The notes below the pieces were generated by a model that had not been told where the DNA came from, did not search any database, and was given only the letters and a program-made list of their open reading frames with translations. A DNA stretch of 9,169 nucleotides from Bacillota bacterium (lineage in GTDB: Bacteria > Bacillota > DTU030 > DUMP01), in assembly GCA_012735455.1 (NCBI GenBank), contig JAAYHG010000343.1:1-9169 (forward strand), read 5' to 3'. This document shows positions 1 through 5,471 of the stretch, one piece after another. The stretch's first letter is position 1. Each line of letters starts with the position of its first letter. The position numbers were made by a program, and so were the translations under genes.

Positions 1-206
1 GCAAGGGCCGCCGCAGCCCTGAGGTACAGGCGGCCCTTGCTAAGTACCGGGCACTTTACCTGGTTACCTTCGGTGGCCTAGGGGTTCTCTTGGCCAGCTG
101 CATCAAACGCGCAGAGGTGGTAGCCTATCCAGACCTGGGGCCGGAAGCCATTTACCGCTTGGAAGTAGAGGGATTCCCGGCTATAAGGCCCAGATCTACA
201 TACTGA
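1..206 (+). CDS. Fumarate hydratase class I / tartrate dehydratase, beta subunit (3' end, 5' cut by window)
   Basis: This is the C-terminal part of the iron-sulfur hydro-lyase beta subunit. With its alpha partner it interconverts fumarate and malate (or acts on tartrate) in the cytoplasm. The frame starting at base 3 reads KGRRSPEVQAALAKY, then LYLVTFGG, KRAEVVAYPDLGPEAIYRLE and EGFPAI. These match the family's conserved end: the SPEV helix, the glycine-rich strand, and the AEVVAY-DLGPEAI-RLEVE-FPA block. After FPAI the frame gives RPRSTY and a TGA at 204-206. The next frame (from base 185) gives KAQIYILK and a TGA at 209-211, which looks more like a family terminus. I infer that a short stretch, about 13 bases, was lost near 184 and shifted the frame. 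The family call is secure. Choosing fumarase over tartrate dehydratase would need the missing 5' part and the alpha subunit. Whether the altered tail abolishes function cannot be seen. Confidence 0.82.
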   Translation, partial: KGRRSPEVQAALAKYRALYLVTFGGLGVLLASCIKRAEVVAYPDLGPEAIYRLEVEGFPAIRPRSTY

Positions 207-305
207 AGTGAGCGTGGTTCCCTCGGACAGGAATTGCAGCAACTGGTGCAGAATATGAAAAACTAGCCGGTAGGATCCGGTGAAAAAACAGTGGGAGGGT
301 AGCAC

Positions 306-491
306 ATGCCAATTGTACAGATTGAGCTCTTTGAGGGTCGTACGGTGGAGCAGAAACGGGAAATGGCGGCCAAGGTAACAGAGGCTATTGTGGATAGCCT
401 GGGCGTCCCTGCCGAGGCGGTACGCATCATTATGCGGGACATGGCGCCGGAGAACTTTGCTGTGGCGGGTAAGCTTCGGGCAGATAAGTAA
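306..491 (+). CDS. 4-oxalocrotonate tautomerase family enzyme
   Basis: This is a 61-residue tautomerase of the 4-OT superfamily, small enzymes that use the N-terminal proline as a general base to ketonise 2-hydroxy-dienoates or related enols. They usually work as hexamers in the cytoplasm. After removal of Met the chain begins with Pro1 (PIVQIELFEG). In mature numbering it also keeps Arg11, Arg39 and Phe50, the other residues of the canonical active site, so it should be catalytically competent. The length matches the family. The ATG is set by GGGAGG at 293-298 with a 7-base spacer. The gene starts about 95 bases after the fumarase remnant, with no clear terminator between, so read-through from upstream is possible. 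No aromatic-degradation genes are nearby, so the real substrate is unknown. Many such stand-alone tautomerases have no assigned pathway. Confidence 0.93.
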   Translation: MPIVQIELFEGRTVEQKREMAAKVTEAIVDSLGVPAEAVRIIMRDMAPENFAVAGKLRADK

Positions 492-535
492 TGATTAGGG
501 ATTACGGAAGAGCAGCATAAGAAAGGAGCCGGGGG

Positions 536-808
536 ATGGAAGCGCCACGGGGCCTCGGTATTGTGGAAAAGTATATACTCCTGCCCATTAGCGTGATTCT
601 AATGGGTGCGGCTACGTGGAACTGGGCTCACGGCTGGCGCGATACTTATGGCCTTATCTGGTTTCTAATCGGGCTCAACAATCTGTTTTCCCTGGGCCGG
701 AAAGGACTGCCGCGCCACCGGCGCCTGTTCGATGTGTTGGTCCCGCTGAGCGGAACGATCCTGATTTTTCTCTCGGCTTACCTCTTGTTTACTTATTGGA
801 GACCGTAG
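536..808 (+). CDS. Small hydrophobic membrane protein, unrecognised
   Basis: I do not recognise this 90-residue protein. Its sequence suggests three membrane-spanning segments: about residues 10-30, 36-54 and 66-87. A basic loop (GRKGLPRHRR, about 54-63) between the second and third helices would be expected on the cytoplasmic side. Tryptophans lie near the helix ends (W28, W30, W34, W42, W88), as is common at membrane interfaces. The start is well supported: AAAGGAG at 522-528 lies 7 bases before the ATG. It follows the tautomerase gene by 44 bases and is probably co-transcribed with it. A stem-loop downstream (942-986) would end that transcript. There is no catalytic motif or lipobox. It is a real gene judging by its ribosome binding site and membrane pattern, but no function can be given. 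Confidence 0.72.
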   Translation: MEAPRGLGIVEKYILLPISVILMGAATWNWAHGWRDTYGLIWFLIGLNNLFSLGRKGLPRHRRLFDVLVPLSGTILIFLSAYLLFTYWRP

Positions 809-941
809 TCGCCACTATCATCCAGGTGTTCACTTAGTGTGTAGATAAAGAAGCAACTGGCCCATCCTTGCCTGCTTAGGGGAGCCGAGGAGGGGAAGGG
901 GGACAAAAGCTGCCCTTGAAGTTGCCTGCGTCTTTCTTGAT

Positions 942-997
942 GACCGTCCTTAACCACACCTAATTGGGTGAAGTTTTTGGACGGTCTTTCATATTTT
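942..997 (+). terminator. Stem-loop, probable terminator of the upstream transcript
   Basis: GACCGTCC (942-949) pairs perfectly with GGACGGTC (979-986). Inside, CACC (957-960) can pair with GGTG (967-970). The 3' side runs into TTTCATATTTT (987-997), an imperfect T-tract. Its place after the small membrane-protein gene and before spoIVFA suits termination. The long interior loop makes it weaker than a textbook intrinsic terminator. It ends 2 bases before the putative sigma-E -35 element, so an operator or leader role is also possible. The rest of the gene-free stretch 809-1051 shows purine-rich tracts (about 880-903) but no gene or riboswitch that I recognise. Confidence 0.5.
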
Positions 998-1017
998 GGT
1001 GCCCAAGCTAATACATA
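989..1017 (+). promoter_or_regulatory. Putative sigma-E (sporulation mother-cell) promoter for spoIVFA-spoIVFB
   Basis: TCATATT at 989-995 matches the Bacillus sigma-E -35 consensus KMATATT at all seven positions. After a 14-base spacer comes AATACATA (1010-1017), which shares the ATACA core with the -10 consensus CATACAMT (5 of 8 positions). Spacer length and core both fit. In B. subtilis the spoIVF operon is transcribed by sigma-E, so the match sits exactly where it is expected, about 35 bases before the GTG start. This is inferred from motif and context only. Confidence 0.62.
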
Positions 1018-1051
1018 TTAGGGACAAAGGTTCCCGGGGGAGGGGAAGGCC

Positions 1052-1870
1052 GTGGGACTAGGTTATCGCTGGTACAGCTGGCGGCGGCGACTGCGGACTC
1101 AGTTGGGCGAGTCCATATTCCTCCGGCAACTGGTAGTGGCAGCAACGCTTTACTTTACTGTTTGGGGGCTGCTGCAGTTAGGTTTGCCGGTGACGGATAA
1201 AGTTGTGCGCAGTATCCACTGGTCGGTAACAGAGTATCAGCCGGAGGTCAATTGGGAGAGGTTACGCCAGTACAGCCAGGAGCACTGGCGGCTGCCGGTT
1301 TTGCCGGCTCTTAAGGGAAACGAAGAAGATATCGAGGCAGTGCCAACATCCTCGCTGACAGGTTATGTTTTTCCTGTGGAGGGGCGGGTTATATCTCGCT
1401 ACGGTTGGCGGATTCACCCGATTTACGGCGACAAACGTTTTCACCAGGGGATTGATATTGAGGCTCCTAGCGGCACCCCGGTCAAGTGTATCTACGGTGG
1501 TTACATTGCGCGGGTGGGCGAAGAGGAACTGTTGGGACGTGTAGTGGAGGTAAACCACGGCAATGGCCTGGTGAGTCTTTATGGGCACCTGGGGGAGGTG
1601 TGGGTCGAGGAGAAGCAGGTGGTACGTACCGGTGAGGTCATTGCTACGGTAGGGACCAGCGGACTTACCACTGGTCCGCACCTGCACCTGGAGATGAAGG
1701 AACGGGGCGTAAATGTCGACCCGGCGGTAAAACTCGGGGTAATGGAGGAGCCCGTTGTGCCGACATTGACACCTTCGCAGGACGAAGTCTCGCCCTACCC
1801 AACCGACGAGGCCATGCCTGGTCCTCAAGTGGAGCAGCGCCCTAACAGGTCGAAGGAGGGTACAGCTTGA
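1052..1870 (+). CDS. spoIVFA: Stage IV sporulation protein FA-like, membrane-anchored LytM/M23 metallopeptidase domain
   Basis: In B. subtilis, SpoIVFA sits in the outer forespore membrane. It tethers and inhibits the protease SpoIVFB until a forespore signal releases it. This 272-residue protein has the same layout: a basic cytoplasmic N-terminus (RRRLR at 11-15), one membrane helix (about 24-45), a linker, and a LytM/M23 domain (about 104-228). Unlike many regulatory LytM domains it keeps the whole zinc site: H131 and D135 (HQGID), H179 (YGHL), and H210/H212 (HLH). It may therefore cut peptidoglycan peptides or bind zinc. A Pro/Glu-rich tail follows (about 232-272). The start is GTG, behind a purine-rich GGGGGAGGGGAAGG tract. 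It overlaps the next gene by 4 bases (TTGA). The assignment rests mainly on adjacency to spoIVFB and on the order leading to rplU. By domain alone it would just be an M23 peptidase. Confidence 0.86.
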   Translation: MGLGYRWYSWRRRLRTQLGESIFLRQLVVAATLYFTVWGLLQLGLPVTDKVVRSIHWSVTEYQPEVNWERLRQYSQEHWRLPVLPALKGNEEDIEAVPTSSLTGYVFPVEGRVISRYGWRIHPIYGDKRFHQGIDIEAPSGTPVKCIYGGYIARVGEEELLGRVVEVNHGNGLVSLYGHLGEVWVEEKQVVRTGEVIATVGTSGLTTGPHLHLEMKERGVNVDPAVKLGVMEEPVVPTLTPSQDEVSPYPTDEAMPGPQVEQRPNRSKEGTA

Positions 1871-2754
1871 GGGCCGGACAGGTTCTCGGCGTCAGGATAA
1901 TCCTCAATGATTTTTTTCTGCTGGCTCTGGTGGCGTATGCGTTACTCGGCTTCTTACCTGAGGCACTCACTTTTTTCGGGGCCGCGCTACTGCATGAGAC
2001 GGCCCATGTGGTGGCTGCGCGGGCCTACGGTCTAAGGGTCCAAGAGATGGAGATCCTACCCTTTGGTGGTGTGGCCCGTATTGAAGATCTGGATTTGACG
2101 AGCCTAGATCCTCAGGTAGAGGCGGCCGTGGCCTTGGCTGGGCCGGCTGAAAACATGATTTTGGCGGCTGCGGCCTGGCTTCTGTCCGGCTATGGGATCT
2201 GGGATGTTTCTTTAGCCGGGCTTTTTTTTCGTGCCAATACTACCCTGGCTCTTTTCAATCTCTTGCCGGCCTTGCCCTTGGACGGCGGACGGTTGCTGCG
2301 CTCCGCTCTCAGCCAGCGGCTACCGTGGCGACAGGCTACGGAGATTGCCACGCGGTTGGGGCAGGCTTTGGGAGTACTGATTGTTTTGCTGGCGCTGTTA
2401 CTCTGTCAGCACCATGTATTTGCACTTAGTGCAGCTTTGGCAGGGGTATTTATCTGGAGCGCCGCCGAATCAGAGCGTCGTTCTTCTTCTTTGGTGCTTA
2501 TACGCTACCTGGTTCACAAGCAGGCTGGGATAAAAAAAGGTCAGGTGCTTCCAGGACAAGTACTGGTGGTGGCAGCGAATAGCTATCTTAAGGAAGTGGT
2601 GAAGGAGCTCACGACGGGAAGGTACCATCTGATCTGGGTGCTGGACAGGGAGGGGCGACTCCTTGGCACCTTAGGTGAGGGCGAGTTTAGTGCAGCGCTT
2701 TTCAGTCTGGGGCCGAATTCTACGTTTCAGGAGGCACTCTCCAGAAGGTGCTGA
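1867..2754 (+). CDS. spoIVFB: Stage IV sporulation protein FB, M50 site-2-type intramembrane metalloprotease
   Basis: This is an intramembrane zinc protease. The B. subtilis homologue cleaves pro-sigma-K in the mother cell, switching on late sporulation genes. The 295-residue protein carries HETAH (43-47) as HExxH, and NLLPALPLDGGR (131-142) with the third zinc ligand D139. These positions lie close to those of B. subtilis SpoIVFB (H43, E44, H47, D137). Hydrophobic segments lie at about 13-50, 85-106, 115-135 and 163-200. The soluble C-terminal part (about 225-295) looks like a single CBS domain, the nucleotide-sensing region of this subfamily. The TTG start overlaps the spoIVFA stop, and AAGGAGGG at 1853-1860 supports it, so the two genes are translationally coupled. 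It ends in SRRC, with about 150 non-coding bases before the next gene. Confidence 0.93.
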   Translation: MRAGQVLGVRIILNDFFLLALVAYALLGFLPEALTFFGAALLHETAHVVAARAYGLRVQEMEILPFGGVARIEDLDLTSLDPQVEAAVALAGPAENMILAAAAWLLSGYGIWDVSLAGLFFRANTTLALFNLLPALPLDGGRLLRSALSQRLPWRQATEIATRLGQALGVLIVLLALLLCQHHVFALSAALAGVFIWSAAESERRSSSLVLIRYLVHKQAGIKKGQVLPGQVLVVAANSYLKEVVKELTTGRYHLIWVLDREGRLLGTLGEGEFSAALFSLGPNSTFQEALSRRC

Positions 2755-2857
2755 AAAGGGAGGATTTTACCAGTCAAATGAAGAAATCTACCGGACAACA
2801 AATGAGGACTTCTTAGGCACCTATGTGTTTGAGACTAGAGTTCTTTGTAATACTAAG

Positions 2858-2866
2858 TGATATAAG
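2858..2866 (+). promoter_or_regulatory. Possible extended -10 promoter upstream of the radical SAM gene
   Basis: TGATATAAG (2858-2866) fits the extended -10 form TGnTATAAT at all but the last base. No good -35 lies 16-18 bases upstream, which is tolerated for extended -10 promoters. It lies in the 2755-2907 gap between the sporulation pair and the housekeeping trio, where a vegetative promoter would be expected. The predicted transcript start, near 2873, lies downstream of the GTG at 2866 and upstream of the TTG at 2908, so it favours the later start codon. This is a motif-only call. Confidence 0.35.
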
Positions 2867-2907
2867 TGCTGAATGGTCTCGTAGGCCCCAACAAGGAGAT
2901 GGAGGAT

Positions 2908-4758
2908 TTGAATGAGCTTAGCAAGAGCTTAGAACGCATTCTGCCACGGGTGGAAAAACCGGCTCGCTACACCGGCGGTGAGTGGAATGAGGTCCGAAAA
3001 AACCATGCCGAAATTCCGGTGAAGATGGTCTTGGCCTTTCCGGATATTTACGAGGTGGGGATGTCCCACTTGGGCTCCAAGATACTTTACCAGGTGGTTA
3101 ATACCCGACCCGACGCGCTTATGGAGCGGGTGTTTGCACCCTGGGTTGACATGGAAAAGGAACTGCGAGCGAATGGGTTGCCCCTCTACAGTCTGGAGAC
3201 AAGAACCTCCCTTAAGGAGTTCGATCTTATCGGTTTTACCCTGCAGTACGAGATGACCTATACCAACATCCTCAACATGCTGGATCTGGCTGGGATTCCA
3301 CTTTGGGCCAAGGAGCGTGCTGAGACAGATCCGTTGGTGGTGGCAGGTGGTCCTTGCGCTTTTAATCCCGAGCCTATCGCTCCCTTCCTAGATTTGGTGG
3401 TGCTGGGGGAAGGGGAAGAAGTGCTAGGCGAAATTCTAGATCTCGTCCGGGACTTTAAGGAGCGGGGGGGGAGCCGCCAGGAACTGCTCCAGGCGGCTGC
3501 TGCTATTCCTGGTGTTTATGTACCGCAGTTCTACACCGTGGAATACCTGGACACCGGTGCCGTGGCGGCAGTGCGCCCGGACCGCACAGGGATACCGGCT
3601 CGGGTGCAAAAGCGTGTGCTCAAGGACCTGAACCAGGCAACCTTTCCGCAACGCCCCGTGGTGCCCTTCTTAGACGTTGTACACGACCGCGCGATGTTGG
3701 AGCTTTTCCGCGGTTGCGCCCGCGGTTGCCGCTTCTGCCAGGCGGGCATGATCTACCGCCCAGTGCGAGAAAAAGATACGGCCACGTTGGTTGAACAGGC
3801 GCGGCGCCTCCTGGAGAATACGGGGTATGGTGAGATATCTCTCACCTCCCTCTCCAGCCTGGACTATTCACGAATTGAAGAGCTTATTGACGCCTTGATT
3901 AAGGAGCATGGAACAGAAGGGGTACGTGTTTCCTTGCCTTCCCTCAGGGCGGATAGTTTTGCTGTGGAACAGGCCAAGAAGATTCACGAGGTACGGCGCT
4001 CCAGCATTACCTTTGCTCCAGAGGCAGGCAGCCAGCGCTTGCGTGATGTTATAAACAAAAATGTCACAGAAGAAGACCTGCTGCGGGCGGTAATCCAAGC
4101 CGTTGAGGCAGGCTGGAGGTCGTTCAAACTGTACTTTATGGTGGGTCTGCCCACAGAAACAGATGATGATCTGTTAGGTATTGCTGAGCTGGCCAGGAGG
4201 GTAGCGAACATCAAGCCTAACCGCGGCAGCATTACACGCGTGACAGTCTCCACCTCGAACTTTGTGCCTAAGCCTCATACACCCTTTCAGTGGGAGGGGC
4301 AGGTTGACTCTGAAGAGCTTAAACGGCGTCAGCTCTTGGTACATGGACAGCTTAAGGGTAAACGCTTGGAACACCGCTGGCATGGTACTGAGCAAAGCTT
4401 GTTGGAGGCAGTTATGTCTAAGGGCGACCGCCGGATTGCTCCTGTTATTGAACGAGCTTGGCGTTTAGGCTGCCGCTTAGATGGTTGGAGCGAGCACTTC
4501 CGTTTTGATTTGTGGCAGCAGGCTTTCCAAGATATTGGCGTAGATCCAGCCTTTTATGCCAATCGCACCATTCCCGAAGACGAAATACTGCCCTGGGATC
4601 ATCTAGATCCAGGTGTGACAAAAGACTTTCTCCTCTCTGAGCGAATGCGCGCCTTGAGTGGAGCTAGTACCCCTGACTGCAGCCAGGAGCGCTGCAGTGG
4701 GTGTGGAGTCTGCCCTGCGCTGGATATACCAATCAGGCGGCGAGGTGAAACAAAGTGA
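2908..4758 (+). CDS. TIGR03960-type B12-binding-like/radical SAM protein
   Basis: This is a radical SAM enzyme of unknown substrate, in the family usually named TIGR03960. From the TTG at 2908 it has 616 residues. The N-terminal region (about 35-180) resembles a B12-binding fold (FPDIYEVGMSHLGSK, then VVAGGPCAFNPEP) but lacks a clear DxHxxG cobalamin motif. The radical SAM core begins at about 265 with CARGCRFC (C270, C274, C277), the CX3CX2C cluster ligands. A second cysteine group, CX4CX2CX2C (C591, C596, C599, C602), lies near the C-terminus and could hold another iron-sulfur cluster or zinc. The frame is open back to a GTG at 2866, but that codon has no ribosome binding site and overlaps a likely -10. 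AAGGAG at 2893-2898 is 9 bases before the TTG and abuts the ATG at 2899. The stop overlaps the next gene at GTGA. Expected partner: the DUF2344 protein immediately downstream. Confidence 0.94.
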   Translation: MNELSKSLERILPRVEKPARYTGGEWNEVRKNHAEIPVKMVLAFPDIYEVGMSHLGSKILYQVVNTRPDALMERVFAPWVDMEKELRANGLPLYSLETRTSLKEFDLIGFTLQYEMTYTNILNMLDLAGIPLWAKERAETDPLVVAGGPCAFNPEPIAPFLDLVVLGEGEEVLGEILDLVRDFKERGGSRQELLQAAAAIPGVYVPQFYTVEYLDTGAVAAVRPDRTGIPARVQKRVLKDLNQATFPQRPVVPFLDVVHDRAMLELFRGCARGCRFCQAGMIYRPVREKDTATLVEQARRLLENTGYGEISLTSLSSLDYSRIEELIDALIKEHGTEGVRVSLPSLRADSFAVEQAKKIHEVRRSSITFAPEAGSQRLRDVINKNVTEEDLLRAVIQAVEAGWRSFKLYFMVGLPTETDDDLLGIAELARRVANIKPNRGSITRVTVSTSNFVPKPHTPFQWEGQVDSEELKRRQLLVHGQLKGKRLEHRWHGTEQSLLEAVMSKGDRRIAPVIERAWRLGCRLDGWSEHFRFDLWQQAFQDIGVDPAFYANRTIPEDEILPWDHLDPGVTKDFLLSERMRALSGASTPDCSQERCSGCGVCPALDIPIRRRGETK

Positions 4759-5471
4759 AGATCAGGGTAAGACTGGCCAAAGAACGTGTGGCGCGCTTTA
4801 TTTCCCACCTGGACTTTGCCGGAGCCGTGGAAAAAGCGGTGCGACGGGCTGCTTTGCCCGTAGCTTATTCGGAGGGTTTTACGCCGCGCCCCAAGATAGC
4901 CTTTGGGTCGGCCTTGGCCCTGGGCGGTACCAGTGAGGCTGAGTTCGCGGACTTCGAGCTCAGGGAACTTCTCCCGGTGGCAGAGTTCAAGACCCGCCTG
5001 GAAGCGCAGCTGCCAGCAGGGATAAAGGTATTAGCCGCCCGCGAGGTAAGTAAGAATGCTCCCTCCCTTATGGCCCAGATAAACGCGGCCAGTTACCAGG
5101 TGGAGGCACAGTTGACTGGGCGGCAGGAGAAAGAGATACAAACGGCCTGGGAAGAATTCTTGGAGCAGGGGAGCATCATTATTGTCAAAGAGACTAAGAG
5201 TAAGCGCCGGGACCTGGACATCCGGCCCCTTATACTTCAGGCCAGGCTGCGGGCCAGGGATGCGGGCGGTACCTGGGACCTGTTGCTGAGGGCTGGGAGT
5301 ACCGGCAACGTTCGCCCGGAAGAGGTGCTTCAGGCTTTCTGGAACGCCAACAACTGGCATGGATTTATCGAAACGATACATCGTACAGGGCTTTACATTG
5401 AAAGCCGGGGTAACCTACTCTCGCCGCTGGTTGAGTTTAAGGTGCGCGGGGAAGTGGAGGGGAACAGGTGA
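4755..5471 (+). CDS. TIGR03936/DUF2344 radical SAM-linked protein
   Basis: This 238-residue cytoplasmic protein belongs to the DUF2344 family, which is almost always encoded beside, or fused to, the TIGR03960 radical SAM protein. No biochemical role is established that I know of. Family features are visible: FISHLD (15-20), the block from SEGFTPRPKIAFG (39-51) to LALGGTSEAEF (54-64), a basic patch KSKRRDLDIRP (148-158), GNVRPEEVL (184-192) and RTGLY (210-214). The arginine- and lysine-rich conserved stretches would suit binding nucleic acid or another acidic partner, which is inference. There are no membrane segments and no conserved cysteines for a cluster. The GTG start overlaps the upstream TGA (GTGA), with a GAGGTG-type site just before it. 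The gene end overlaps the RNase gene in the same way. It may act as substrate adaptor or accessory subunit for the radical SAM enzyme. Confidence 0.93.
   Translation: MKIRVRLAKERVARFISHLDFAGAVEKAVRRAALPVAYSEGFTPRPKIAFGSALALGGTSEAEFADFELRELLPVAEFKTRLEAQLPAGIKVLAAREVSKNAPSLMAQINAASYQVEAQLTGRQEKEIQTAWEEFLEQGSIIIVKETKSKRRDLDIRPLILQARLRARDAGGTWDLLLRAGSTGNVRPEEVLQAFWNANNWHGFIETIHRTGLYIESRGNLLSPLVEFKVRGEVEGNR

Noticed and set aside
1..40. Perfect 12-bp inverted repeat (1-12 with 29-40, 16-base loop), terminator-like
   Set aside because: It lies inside the fumarase coding frame (KGRRSPEVQAALAK) and has no T-tract, so it is explained by coding sequence.
207..263. In-frame stretch after the fumarase stop reading SERGSLGQELQQLVQNMKN
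   Set aside because: It is only 19 codons with no start or ribosome binding site. It could be chance or decayed sequence, too little to call.
78..305. 75-codon frame on the minus strand
   Set aside because: It is antisense to the fumarase C-terminus, which is clearly recognisable on the + strand, and has no family resemblance.
1262..1828. 188-codon frame on the minus strand within spoIVFA
   Set aside because: Long but antisense to a gene with a complete M23 motif set. Its composition (many His, Arg, Leu) is typical of a shadow frame.
2781..2814. Imperfect stem AAGAAATC/GACTTCTT after spoIVFB
   Set aside because: AT-rich, with one mismatch, an 18-base loop and no T-tract, so too weak for a terminator call.
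2675..2860. 61-codon frame overlapping the spoIVFB end
   Set aside because: It has no ribosome binding site, starts inside the CBS region in another frame and resembles nothing known. It was considered as a lost spoIVFB tail, but the CBS domain already looks complete.
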